NCBI GenBank assembly: GCA_944321455.1
Contig: CALULI010000002.1
Span: 1 to 64,000, forward strand
Direction of reading: 5' to 3'
DNA from: an uncultured Eggerthellaceae bacterium
GTDB lineage: Bacteria > Actinomycetota > Coriobacteriia > Coriobacteriales > Eggerthellaceae
DNA: 64,000 nucleotides
Below are positions 1 through 8,612 of this stretch, piece after piece (within the stretch, counting starts at the first letter, position 1; the number at the start of each line of letters is the position of its first letter). The position numbers were made by a program, and so were the translations under genes. The notes under the pieces are model-generated. The model was not told the DNA's origin and made no database searches. It worked only from the letters and a program-made list of their open reading frames with translations.

Positions 1-7
1 ACAGAAG

Positions 8-119
8 AAATTAGCAACACATTTTGGCCAGGCAAGCTGTTGGTAGCGTCCAACAGAAAGCCCCCAAAAATGGGGGCTTAACTGGTCTTATATAACTAAA
101 TTAGCAACACATTTTGGCC
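8..119. repeat. 22-bp direct repeat pair with two hairpins between
   Basis: An identical 22-bp word (starting AAATTAGCAACAC and ending TTTTGGCC) occurs at 8-29 and again at 98-119, a 90-bp period. Between the copies lie two hairpins: a 7-bp stem at 37-43/50-56 and a 9-bp G/C-rich stem at 58-66/71-79. The second copy ends about 65 bp beyond the end of the sugar porter gene. The first copy is close to the window edge, so a longer array outside the window cannot be excluded. It could also be the residue of a mobile element; no transposase is visible. Confidence 0.7.
58..79 (-). terminator. Probable terminator of the rhamnose operon
   Basis: AAGCCCCCA pairs perfectly with TGGGGGCTT around a 4-nt loop. 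On the minus strand the stem is followed by a modest T-rich stretch (GCTTTCTG), about 105 nt past the stop codon of the last rha-operon gene. The U-tract is weak, so the call rests mainly on the stem and its position. Confidence 0.5.
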
Positions 120-184
120 GCTAACCCATAAAGCGGCTCTCAATATACCTACAAACCCCATTAGGCGTGCTAATCTTAAAAGAA

Positions 185-1549
185 CTAGATATTCTTACCG
201 TAGCGCTCTTCAGTAATTTCGTCGAGGGTTTTACCTTGAGTCTTAGGACACCAAATGACACCCACAACCAAACTGATAAGCAAAACAACGCACATGATAA
301 CAGCTGCTGGGAAGAAGCCAGCTGGGTTAGCAGTAATGTCGCCCATGATAAGGCCAACGCCAACCAAAGACCAAATACCTAAAGCAGCACGAACTAAGAA
401 AAACATGATTCCCTGTGCACCACCACGATACTGCGTTGGGAAAAGCTCGGTGCCCCACAAAGCATAGAAACACTGAGCAGAGAAACCTGCGGAAACGCCC
501 CACAGGATAACATAGACCCAAAGTACCCAACCCATAGAATCAGAGGTGCCATTCTGCATAGCAATACCGAAGATTGCGATAGCAACCCAAGAAAGAAGAG
601 CAAGCAGTGCAGAAAGACCGAAAAGAATTCGATGAGGTACCTTGTCGCCAAACTTACTAAAGATAGCAAGTGAGCAGATTGCAACCAAAATCCACTGAAC
701 AGCACCAAGCAAGCTTTGGCCAGTAGCATCAATGTTGCCTGCTGCGGCATAGAGATAAGGCATGAACTGACCGTTCGTGCCAGCTGCAAGGTTCCAGGTC
801 AGATAAACAGCAACCAAGAAAATGATGGTCTTTACATTGATAGGATTCTTCAACGCATTCAACATCATCTTGCCAAAAGACTGCTTTGCCGTAGCTTCTT
901 GATTCTTTTCAGTCCAGTCAGCAGATTCTTGCAACTTACGCTGTAAGTTCCACGCAACAAGCGCCACCACAAATAAAACGAAGAACAAAACGCGAGTGGC
1001 CAACAAGCCGTCAAACGGACCATAAGTACCTACAGGAAGCAGGGTTCCGTCTGCTGCGAAGCCTGGCAAAATAAATGACAGAGCAAGAGCAAGCAGGAAG
1101 ATAATTGCAGGACCACAACTCCAGGCAAACTGGCTAATGCCAATATTAGATGCACGGCTTGTTGAAGATGAAGTCTCAGAAATGTAGCTCCAAGATGCAG
1201 GAACACCAGCACCTACAGAAAGACCAGAAAGAACAACACCAACAACAACCATAGGCAAATTAACTGCAACCATTGCGATAAATACACCAAGCGCATATAC
1301 CAACAGGTTGTAGCGATAGATAATGGTACGACCAAACTTGTCGGTCAAAAAACCACCAATCAATGCACCTACTGCAGCGCCAAAAGCATTTGCACCAATA
1401 GCGCCTAAGATAGCAGTCCACGTGGCACCAAAGCTAAATGCTGCTGCCCATGCAGTAAGAGCGGTACTGGACGCAACAATACATCCAGAATCCAAAAAGT
1501 TGGTAAGGGACACTGCCATGGTTCCCTTACGTTCGGCAGATAATGCCAT
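185..1549 (-). CDS. MFS sugar transporter, probably L-rhamnose uptake
   Basis: This is a 454-residue major facilitator superfamily protein with about 12 hydrophobic segments. It has a loop of the type GGxxxDKFGR after the second segment and a C-terminal tail reading PKTQGKTLDEI, which matches the PETKG-type signature of the sugar porter family. It is the last gene of the pyk-rhaB-rhaA-rhaD-rhaM operon, 16 nt after rhaM, so an L-rhamnose (or similar deoxysugar) substrate is inferred from context only. It is not the RhaT type of transporter. The ATG at 1549 has an AAGGAG motif about 10 nt upstream. Confidence 0.85.
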   Translation of the reverse strand: MALSAERKGTMAVSLTNFLDSGCIVASSTALTAWAAAFSFGATWTAILGAIGANAFGAAVGALIGGFLTDKFGRTIIYRYNLLVYALGVFIAMVAVNLPMVVVGVVLSGLSVGAGVPASWSYISETSSSTSRASNIGISQFAWSCGPAIIFLLALALSFILPGFAADGTLLPVGTYGPFDGLLATRVLFFVLFVVALVAWNLQRKLQESADWTEKNQEATAKQSFGKMMLNALKNPINVKTIIFLVAVYLTWNLAAGTNGQFMPYLYAAAGNIDATGQSLLGAVQWILVAICSLAIFSKFGDKVPHRILFGLSALLALLSWVAIAIFGIAMQNGTSDSMGWVLWVYVILWGVSAGFSAQCFYALWGTELFPTQYRGGAQGIMFFLVRAALGIWSLVGVGLIMGDITANPAGFFPAAVIMCVVLLISLVVGVIWCPKTQGKTLDEITEERYGKNI

Positions 1550-1565
1550 AGCTCAAAAACTCCTT

Positions 1566-1913
1566 CTAATCCAAGTGGAAGGCACAAGGCAATTCGACAC
1601 TCACGGGAGAGTTATCGGGGTTTGTCTCCATCACTGAGGCCATAAAGTCCCACCACTTTTTGCAGATATCTGTCTCCGACGAAGTGTCATACTTCGTCGG
1701 ATCATCTAATTCGATGTAGCCAAATAAAATATTGGTTTCTTCATCGATAAAGATGCTGTAATTATGACCGCCATATTCGTGAATCATATCAGCCATTTCA
1801 GGCCATAATTCGTTATGACGTTTCTCATATTCCTGAGCAAAACCAGGATAGAGCTTCATTTTGAAGCCACGTATAGTACGTCCATCACCAGTTTTACGAA
1901 TGGTCATGTTCAT
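1566..1913 (-). CDS. rhaM: L-rhamnose mutarotase
   Basis: This small protein interconverts the alpha and beta anomers of L-rhamnose so that the isomerase receives its preferred form. It shows the family core: the FKMKLYPG strand, the RHNELWPEM motif carrying the catalytic His, and the C-terminal KKWWDFMASVM segment. At 115 residues it is slightly longer than the usual 104, mainly at the N-terminus. Two ATGs are possible: the one at 1913 sits very close to the GAAGG motif, and the one at 1907 has better spacing. It lies between rhaD and the porter gene and is clearly co-transcribed with them. Confidence 0.93.
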   Translation of the reverse strand: MNMTIRKTGDGRTIRGFKMKLYPGFAQEYEKRHNELWPEMADMIHEYGGHNYSIFIDEETNILFGYIELDDPTKYDTSSETDICKKWWDFMASVMETNPDNSPVSVELPCAFHLD

Positions 1914-1939
1914 ACACCTTCTTCTCAGTCTCTTAAAAC

Positions 1940-2770
1940 CTAATCAAGAAACGCTTCATTAACTTCAATGTTGAAGTCTTTACCAATCTGACGAAGGCCT
2001 TCATCAGTAATAGTGTTTGCGAAAGGCTGATTACCATTGATGGCACGAGTCTGACACCAGATCTGAGCAGATTTCTCAATAGTGTGCATCAAACCAAAGG
2101 TGGTATCGAAGTCAGGACCAGAGCAGAACAGGCCATGCTGTGACCAAATTGCAGCGTCATAGGTCTTCATCAGTTCTGACGTTGCAACAGCAATTTCAGA
2201 TCCGCCAGGTACCATCCAAGGCACAACGCCAACGCCCATAGGGAAAACAACAATGCATTCGGTCATTGTTTTCCAGAGCTCACGAGAAAACGTGCGAGCA
2301 TCCAAAGGCAAAATGTTGGTCATGGCAATAACGGCAGGGGTATGAGCGTGATAGATAACGCGATTAGCACCCTGCGTAGCCTTAGCACGAACACTATGAT
2401 TTAAGAAGTGGGTAGGAAATTCGCTGGTAGGACGACCACCATTATCAAGACCCCACACAATGCGGTAGGAGTCTCCCTTGTCATTGATCTCAACAATACC
2501 AATTGCATCAGAGGTAGCTAAGGCAACGTTGCGCATATACTTACCAGAACCAGTGGTAATAAAATACTGGCCTGCTAAATCCTCAGCGCAAACACCCATT
2601 TCAACCCAATTACCAGGCTCTTCAGTAAAGTAAGGCTTTACTGCAGCAACGTCTTCATCGGTCATACGATAGGTAAGATTGCCGCCATTGCGCTCATGCC
2701 AACCCTGGTTCCAACCATCGTTGCACATGCGCACAAAACCCTGAATGCATGGTGTTTCTTCAATGGACAT
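1940..2770 (-). CDS. rhaD: Rhamnulose-1-phosphate aldolase
   Basis: This class II zinc aldolase cleaves L-rhamnulose 1-phosphate to dihydroxyacetone phosphate and L-lactaldehyde. The protein is about 276 residues (the E. coli enzyme is about 274). It contains the metal-site motif YHAHTPA, a later SQHGLF segment that carries the third His, and the phosphate-binding GSGKYMRN region near residue 80. The start chosen is the ATG at 2770, which has AAGGAAGG at good spacing; an in-frame codon 27 nt upstream has no such signal. A 111-nt spacer separates it from rhaA, longer than any other gap in the operon. Confidence 0.96.
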   Translation of the reverse strand: MSIEETPCIQGFVRMCNDGWNQGWHERNGGNLTYRMTDEDVAAVKPYFTEEPGNWVEMGVCAEDLAGQYFITTGSGKYMRNVALATSDAIGIVEINDKGDSYRIVWGLDNGGRPTSEFPTHFLNHSVRAKATQGANRVIYHAHTPAVIAMTNILPLDARTFSRELWKTMTECIVVFPMGVGVVPWMVPGGSEIAVATSELMKTYDAAIWSQHGLFCSGPDFDTTFGLMHTIEKSAQIWCQTRAINGNQPFANTITDEGLRQIGKDFNIEVNEAFLD

Positions 2771-2881
2771 GTAAATTATCCTTCCTTGTTTTATCAATCA
2801 ATCGCATCTGCGAACTAATTGATCGCACGCATTACTGAGCCAATCAAACATGCAAATCAATTAGTCGGACATGAAAATTAC

Positions 2882-4138
2882 TTAGTCGCGCTTGCTCGTA
2901 ACGTCTTTTTCGTACTGTTCAACTAAAGCAAACAGTTCATCATCGCAAGGAACACCTTGACGAGCGCAGTATTCTTCCCACACTGCACCAAATGGCATGG
3001 ACTTAATCTGCTCAATCAAAATCATCTTTTCGGTGTTGCGATATTCATCCTGGAGCTGCTTGAGGTAAGCATGAGGCTGAAGCAGTGCATAGCACAGGCT
3101 CTTTTCCATAGCACGAGCGCCCGTAACCCAAGCACCAATACGGTTGATGGAAGCATCAAAGAAGTCAAGGCCAATGAGAACCTTTTCCCAAGCGCCAGGA
3201 CAACGAGCAATTTCAACAGCAAGTTCACGAATGGTGTCGTCAAACAGAACTACGTGGTCAGAGTCCCAACGTACCGAACGGGTAACATGCATAGGAATCT
3301 TGTCGAAGAACAAGAGCAAAGCAGAAAGCTTGTCAGCAACATTTTCCGTTGGGTGATAGTGTCCCATGTCAATCAAGTTATAAACACCAGGATGGGTGCC
3401 TGCATAGGACATATAGAATTCGTTAGAACCAACAGTAAAGGATTCAAGACCAATACCGAATACCTTAGATTCAGCGCAGTCAATTACGTGAGGGCAATCC
3501 TCAGCAAAAATCTGATCAAGGGAGTCCTTCAGACGCTCACGCATACCGTAACGGTCAGCAGGAATATCTTTAAGACCATCAGGAACCCAAACATTGTTTA
3601 CTACCTGATCATCAAGTTCTTGGCCGATACGTTCTGCAATGCGACGGCTTGCAATACCGTGGTTAATCCAGAACTGGCGGGTTTCTTCGTCAGGAGAAGA
3701 AAGGGACAGTTCGTTGTTCATCTTAGGATGAGAAAAGAACGTGGGGTTAAAGTCAATCTTGTAACCCTTTTCCTTAGCCCAGTTAACCCATGGCTCAAAG
3801 TGGCAGTACTCAAGCTTATCACGGTCAACCCAAGGGTGTTCATCAGTAAATACCGCATAAGAAGCATGAAGAGCAATGCGCTTAGCGCCAGGAACCATAG
3901 ACATGGCCTTTTCAAAGTCAGCAGTCAGTTCCTCAAAGGTACGAGCACGTCCAGGATAATCGCCCGTGGTCTGAATACCGCCAGACAAAGGATTGTCGCC
4001 CTGGTCAAAGCCAACAACGTCATCGCCCTGCCAGCAGTTTACTGAAATTTCTTTCTGAGCAAGCTTGGCCATTACCGCTTCGGTATCAACGCCAATCTTT
4101 GCATAAGCCTCTTTGGCTAGTTCGTATGCTTGTGACAT
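2882..4138 (-). CDS. rhaA: L-rhamnose isomerase
   Basis: This enzyme converts L-rhamnose to L-rhamnulose. The protein is 418 residues, the normal length for the family, and is collinear with it throughout, including NCWQGDDVVGF near residue 35, FFSHPKMNN with metal ligands near residue 135, and the GHYHPTENVADK and RWDSDH regions that carry metal and substrate ligands. The ATG at 4138 has a strong AAAGGAG ribosome-binding site. It lies second after rhaB, 49 nt downstream. A 362-codon open frame on the opposite strand is a codon-bias shadow. Confidence 0.97.
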   Translation of the reverse strand: MSQAYELAKEAYAKIGVDTEAVMAKLAQKEISVNCWQGDDVVGFDQGDNPLSGGIQTTGDYPGRARTFEELTADFEKAMSMVPGAKRIALHASYAVFTDEHPWVDRDKLEYCHFEPWVNWAKEKGYKIDFNPTFFSHPKMNNELSLSSPDEETRQFWINHGIASRRIAERIGQELDDQVVNNVWVPDGLKDIPADRYGMRERLKDSLDQIFAEDCPHVIDCAESKVFGIGLESFTVGSNEFYMSYAGTHPGVYNLIDMGHYHPTENVADKLSALLLFFDKIPMHVTRSVRWDSDHVVLFDDTIRELAVEIARCPGAWEKVLIGLDFFDASINRIGAWVTGARAMEKSLCYALLQPHAYLKQLQDEYRNTEKMILIEQIKSMPFGAVWEEYCARQGVPCDDELFALVEQYEKDVTSKRD

Positions 4139-4187
4139 GGTATCTCCTTTTCGATCAGATGATCACGTCTATCTATTCACTACAAGA

Positions 4188-5648
4188 TCAACAATTGGGA
4201 TAAATCGTTTTGATCTCGAACGAATCCTTAATTGATGCGCGCGCCGCTTTGAGGTCTTCAAATTCGCCCGCCTTAATAAATTGAACAATCAAGTTGCCTA
4301 AGCTGGTTCCTTCAATAGGTCCTGCAAGAACAGGAATACCGCAGGCGTCAGCCGTCAGTTGATTCAGATAACCATCCTGACAGCCACCACCAACAATGTT
4401 GAGTGATGTATAGTCACGGCCTGTAAGCGAAGAAAGATCGGCAATGGAATCCGCATAGCACTGTGACAAGCTGCTATAGACGCACTGCATGACTTCGCCT
4501 GTGGTAACGGGAACGGCCTGACCCATATCACGACATGCTTGGGTAATTTCATCAATCATAGAATCAGGGGCCAAGAAACGGTCATCATTGACGTTAATCT
4601 GAGCGCCTTCATCGGTTGCCTGCTGAGCCATTTCAATCAGATCACCGAAGCCAATTTCGTTTTCGCCACGAACAGCACCCGCCTCCCCTTCTTCGGAAAC
4701 GTAGCTAATGCCATTGAGCTCACGACGAATAGATTGAATCATCCACAAGCCCATAATGTTTTTGAGGAAACGGAAGCGATAGTCGTAGCCACCTTCATTC
4801 GTGAAGTTTTGCAAGCGTGATGCTTCGCTGGTGATTGGTCCTTGGTTTTCAACACCCAAAAGAGACCAGGTGCCTGATGAAAGATAGACGGCATTTTCAT
4901 CTTCGGCAGGAACGGCCAAAAACGCTGAACCCGTGTCATGCGTGGCTGGAAGAATTACTTCGCAATTAAAACCAACACGTTCGGCAATTTCAGGTGTAAG
5001 CATGCCAACGCTTTCGCCTGGCATGCACACCTCGCCAAAAAGATGAGAAGGAATATCGCACGCGTCAAGGATTTCTTCATCCCATTGGTGCGTTCGAGCA
5101 TTTAAGAAATTTGTCGTTGTTGCATTGGTGTATTCGTTTTTCATAACTCCGGTCAAAAGGTAGTTAAAGTACTCAGGAATCATGAGGAAATACTGTGCAG
5201 CTTCAATCTGTTCAGGATGTTCACGCTTTAAGGCAACCAACTGGAACAACGTATTGAATGACTGGCGTTGAATACCCGTTTTGCGATAGATCTTCGAAGG
5301 TGAAATGACCTGGTCAACCAGGCTGGTAATACCTTGCGTTCGATCATCGCGATACGCTACCGCATCAGTTGTGCGTTTGCCGTCTTTATCAAGAAGAACA
5401 AAGTCAACCGCCCACGTGTCAATGCCAAGCATGGTAGGAACTTTGCCCTTTTCCTTACATGCCGCTAAGCCTTCAAGAATGTGAGCGAAAAGACCATCAA
5501 CATCCCAGCAGTCGTGACCGTCAATGCGCTTTTGCAGGTTGTCAAAGCGATAGATTTCTTCCATGCAAATTTTGCCGTCTTCAATCCATCCAATGACATG
5601 ACGCCCGCTTGAAGCGCCAATATCAATAGCTAAATAATACGTAGTCAT
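4188..5648 (-). CDS. rhaB: Rhamnulokinase
   Basis: This FGGY-family sugar kinase phosphorylates L-rhamnulose at O-1 with ATP. At 486 residues it matches the family length. The N-terminal phosphate motif AIDIGASSGRH is present, as are the GIDTWAVDFVLLD segment that contacts the sugar, the ATP-side TGSAFLAVP and YLSSGTWSLLG blocks, and the C-terminal NIVGGGCQD motif. An AAGGA site lies 6 nt before the ATG at 5648. It follows pyruvate kinase by only 14 nt, so the two are very likely on one transcript. Confidence 0.96.
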   Translation of the reverse strand: MTTYYLAIDIGASSGRHVIGWIEDGKICMEEIYRFDNLQKRIDGHDCWDVDGLFAHILEGLAACKEKGKVPTMLGIDTWAVDFVLLDKDGKRTTDAVAYRDDRTQGITSLVDQVISPSKIYRKTGIQRQSFNTLFQLVALKREHPEQIEAAQYFLMIPEYFNYLLTGVMKNEYTNATTTNFLNARTHQWDEEILDACDIPSHLFGEVCMPGESVGMLTPEIAERVGFNCEVILPATHDTGSAFLAVPAEDENAVYLSSGTWSLLGVENQGPITSEASRLQNFTNEGGYDYRFRFLKNIMGLWMIQSIRRELNGISYVSEEGEAGAVRGENEIGFGDLIEMAQQATDEGAQINVNDDRFLAPDSMIDEITQACRDMGQAVPVTTGEVMQCVYSSLSQCYADSIADLSSLTGRDYTSLNIVGGGCQDGYLNQLTADACGIPVLAGPIEGTSLGNLIVQFIKAGEFEDLKAARASIKDSFEIKTIYPNC

Positions 5649-5662
5649 AATGGTTCCTTGAT

Positions 5663-7141
5663 CTATAAAGACTGACCATCGTCAGAAATCTTAACCACAT
5701 ACATAACGTTGGTAGGAGCACTCATGGTTTCAAGGTCAGAGCGAACCCAAATTGGTGCGGTGTGATAGTCACCTGCAGTAAGCACCGCTAAGTCACCTGT
5801 TTTGAGCAGGTTTCGGTCGCACACAGCACGGCGTGCATTATCAACCGTTGAACGCATATCGCCTTCAATGTCAGCTTTGAGAACTTCAACGCCCCACGAA
5901 AGCTGAAGTGCACGCATAACGTCAGAATCACTGGTTACCGCAAAGATAGGAGATTTCGGGCGGAGATTTGACATCAAACGAGCAGTTCTGCCCGATGTGG
6001 TAGGAGCAATAATGCCCGCAGCTCCAATAACGTCAGCTGTCTCAACAGCAGCCATGCCAACAGCAAGAGCAACCTTACGTGCTTCCGTTAAGTCCTCCAT
6101 ATCAGCAATGCAGGCAGAGCGCTGAACATAGGGCTCAGTTTCTTCAGCAATACGTGCCATCATGCGAACCGTTGGCACAGGATACTCACCAATTGCTGTT
6201 TCGCCTGAGAGCATAAGTGCATCCGTGCCGTCATAGATTGCATTGGCAACGTCAGCAACTTCTGCACGAGTAGGTCGTGGATTGCGCATCATAGAATCGA
6301 GCATTTGCGTAGCCGTAATAACAGGCTTTGCTTTTTTGTTGCACAAATTAATGATGGCCTTCTGAATATGAGGAACACGCGATGAAGGAATTTCTACACC
6401 AAGATCGCCACGGGCAACCATGACGCCATCAGAAGCGTCAATAATGCCTTCAATGTTTTCAACAGCAGCCGTGTTTTCTACTTTTGCAATAATTTGAATG
6501 TGGCTACCACCATTAGCGTCAAGGAATTGGCGTATAACCTCAACGTCATCAGCATTTCTTACAAAAGATGCTGCTAAGAAATCAACGTCTTGTTCGATAG
6601 CGAAAACGATGTCCTGCTTATCAAGATCGGTTAATGCAGGAAAATCAAGTGTGGTATCAGGAAGATTAACCGACTTATGTTCAGGCAAAACGCCCGTGTT
6701 TTGAACGGTGCAGACAATATCACTGCCCTGTGTTTCATCAACAACCAGCTCAATTAAGCCATCATCCAAAAGAATGGGAGTGCCTGGCTCAACGTAGCGC
6801 GAAAGACCAGCATAGGATTGCTGGATGCGCTCAGCTGTACCGTCGATGCCTTCTTCGCACAGCGTTAAATGATTGCCCGCGTAGAGCGTGATAGGTTCAC
6901 CATTTACTAAGCAACCCGTACGCACTTCAGGACCGCGCGTATCAAACAAGATAGCTACAGGCAGCTGAAGTTCACGACGGATTTTCTTTAAGCGAGAAAT
7001 ACGGGCCCTATGTTCTTCATGGTTGCCATGAGAAACGTTAATACGAGCTACATTCATGCCCGCAAGGATAAGATTTCGCAGTGTTGATTCGTTATCAACC
7101 GCTGGTCCAAGCGTGCAAACAATTTTTGTTCGTTTGGTCAC
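5663..7141 (-). CDS. pyk: Pyruvate kinase
   Basis: This glycolytic enzyme makes pyruvate and ATP from phosphoenolpyruvate and ADP. The 492-residue protein starts TKIVCTLGPA, has the NVSHG motif, the substrate/metal-site block IIAKVENTAAVENIE and ARGDLGVEIP, and the TQMLDSM helix; the C-terminal domain is of ordinary size. The start codon is GTG, with GGGGG as a poor-to-moderate ribosome site. It is the first gene of the rhamnose operon (14-nt gap to rhaB), which is an uncommon place for pyk. Two promoter candidates lie directly upstream. Confidence 0.96.
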   Translation of the reverse strand: MTKRTKIVCTLGPAVDNESTLRNLILAGMNVARINVSHGNHEEHRARISRLKKIRRELQLPVAILFDTRGPEVRTGCLVNGEPITLYAGNHLTLCEEGIDGTAERIQQSYAGLSRYVEPGTPILLDDGLIELVVDETQGSDIVCTVQNTGVLPEHKSVNLPDTTLDFPALTDLDKQDIVFAIEQDVDFLAASFVRNADDVEVIRQFLDANGGSHIQIIAKVENTAAVENIEGIIDASDGVMVARGDLGVEIPSSRVPHIQKAIINLCNKKAKPVITATQMLDSMMRNPRPTRAEVADVANAIYDGTDALMLSGETAIGEYPVPTVRMMARIAEETEPYVQRSACIADMEDLTEARKVALAVGMAAVETADVIGAAGIIAPTTSGRTARLMSNLRPKSPIFAVTSDSDVMRALQLSWGVEVLKADIEGDMRSTVDNARRAVCDRNLLKTGDLAVLTAGDYHTAPIWVRSDLETMSAPTNVMYVVKISDDGQSL

Positions 7142-7177
7142 AATTTACCCCCAGATAAGCGACACAGACCCTTTGAA

Positions 7178-7205
7178 ATTTTACACCTCTCACAAGATTT
7201 AACAA
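7178..7205 (-). promoter_or_regulatory. Promoter P2 candidate for pyk-rha operon
   Basis: On the minus strand TTGTTA (7205-7200) and TAAAAT (7183-7178) are 16 nt apart, and transcription would start about 30 nt before the pyk GTG. It shares an identical 11-bp -35 region (7195-7205) with P1 (7251-7261), so the region may have arisen by local duplication or may carry two copies of a binding site. Confidence 0.45.
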
Positions 7206-7232
7206 ACAATAACAAGGAGCTGCGTGCTCATC

Positions 7233-7261
7233 TATATACAAATCGTGACTAGATTTAACAA
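7233..7261 (-). promoter_or_regulatory. Promoter P1 candidate for pyk-rha operon
   Basis: On the minus strand TTGTTA (7261-7256) and TATATA (7238-7233) are separated by 17 nt, a good sigma-70-type arrangement. The -35 box begins an 11-bp word that is repeated exactly 56 bp downstream, where it begins the second promoter candidate. A 12-bp perfect palindrome (AATTGGCCAATT, 7260-7271) touches the -35 box and could be an operator. This is read by eye and not proven. Confidence 0.5.
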
Positions 7262-7272
7262 TTGGCCAATTT

Positions 7273-8523
7273 CTAACGAGTGCTATCGCTAGTAAGCAGA
7301 CCCTTATCAGGCATGCGCACCAAAAAGATAAAGCCAATAATGAACAAAATAGAGATAGACAAAACGCCAATGGAAGAATTACCCGTTAACTGAGTGAATA
7401 CGCTGACCAAGAACGTACCCATAACGGCTGCATATTTGCCGAAGATGTCGAAGAATCCGTAGTATTCGTTGGCGCGTTCCTTAGGAATAAGCTTGCCGAA
7501 TTCTGAACGCGAAAGAGCTTGAATACCGCCCTGGAACAGACCAACGCAAAAAGCAAGAATCCAGAACTCAACAGCCGAAGTTAAGAAGAACGCAGCAAAA
7601 AGAGTGATGCAGAAATACGCAAAGACGGCAATCAGCAACATGCGCTTGGTACCGAAGCGATTGGACAACTTGCCGTATGCAATTGCAGCAGGAAATGCAA
7701 CGAATTGGGTCATGAGCAGCGCTAGTACCAACTGAGTGGAATCAATGCCCAGATCAGTGCCATAACTGGTCGACATCTTAATAATGGTATGGACACCATC
7801 AATGTAGAAAAAGAAGGCAACCATGAAAAAGAGCAAACGCTTATCGTGGATGATATTGCGTGCGGTACCCAGCAAGCCCTTTAAAGAAGCCTTTAGATAA
7901 CCTGGTGCAGCTTTTCGATAGTGGGTTTGTTTAACATTGCGAATCAGCGGAATCGAAAACACTACCCACCAAACAGCCGTAATAACGAAGGCAATATTCA
8001 TACCGAGCATTGTTTCAATGCCAAACGAAGGACCGCCCAAAACAACAACTAAGCAGGCAATAAAGGGAATACACGATCCAATATATCCCCAGGCATAACC
8101 CTTTGAGGATACTTCGTCATAACGCTCTTCTGTTGTTGCATCAACCAAAAACGCATCATAGAAAACCATGGAACCATTGAGCATGACTGAAGCAATAACG
8201 TAGACAGTCAAAAACGCAAGTGCTTCGGTAGGAATGCCAAGAGCTGCACAAGCCACTGCGCCGGTGCCAACAAAGCCCACAAGGAACTTCATCTTTTTAC
8301 CTTGAATGTCGGCAAGGCTTCCTAAAAACGGCATCAAAAGAGCAAGGATCAAGGAAGCAACGGTTTCGGCATAGCCCCAGGCAACAACAACTGAAGATCC
8401 TGGATCGGCAATTGCCGCAAAATAAACAGGAATTAACGCCGTTGAAAGCATAACAAACGCTGAATTACCAACGTCGTACAACACCCAACTACGCTCTTGT
8501 TTAGTCATTCGATTCTTTAACAC
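7273..8523 (-). CDS. MFS transporter, UMF1/Atg22-like
   Basis: This is a 416-residue membrane protein with 11-12 hydrophobic segments. Its opening residues ERSWVLYDVGNSAF and the early VYFAAIA segment are typical of the UMF1 / Atg22-like branch of the major facilitator superfamily, whose substrates in bacteria are mostly unknown. The start is a GTG at 8523 behind AAGGAAGC; a second start five codons later (MTKQERSW) is possible. It is read in the same direction as pyk but the 131-nt spacer holds promoters, so it is probably a separate unit. It stands head to head with the next gene. Confidence 0.85.
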   Translation of the reverse strand: MLKNRMTKQERSWVLYDVGNSAFVMLSTALIPVYFAAIADPGSSVVVAWGYAETVASLILALLMPFLGSLADIQGKKMKFLVGFVGTGAVACAALGIPTEALAFLTVYVIASVMLNGSMVFYDAFLVDATTEERYDEVSSKGYAWGYIGSCIPFIACLVVVLGGPSFGIETMLGMNIAFVITAVWWVVFSIPLIRNVKQTHYRKAAPGYLKASLKGLLGTARNIIHDKRLLFFMVAFFFYIDGVHTIIKMSTSYGTDLGIDSTQLVLALLMTQFVAFPAAIAYGKLSNRFGTKRMLLIAVFAYFCITLFAAFFLTSAVEFWILAFCVGLFQGGIQALSRSEFGKLIPKERANEYYGFFDIFGKYAAVMGTFLVSVFTQLTGNSSIGVLSISILFIIGFIFLVRMPDKGLLTSDSTR

Positions 8524-8612
8524 GAAAATGCTTCCTTTCTTAACAAACCAAAGGCCATTCTATATGATTAAAGAAATCTTTTTGTAAAATGCACGTTAGA
8601 ATCGAGGGTGCA

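Noticed and set aside
2957-4045. 362-codon open frame on the plus strand
   Set aside because: It lies fully opposite rhaA, has no recognisable protein motif and no ribosome site; it is produced by codon bias of rhaA.
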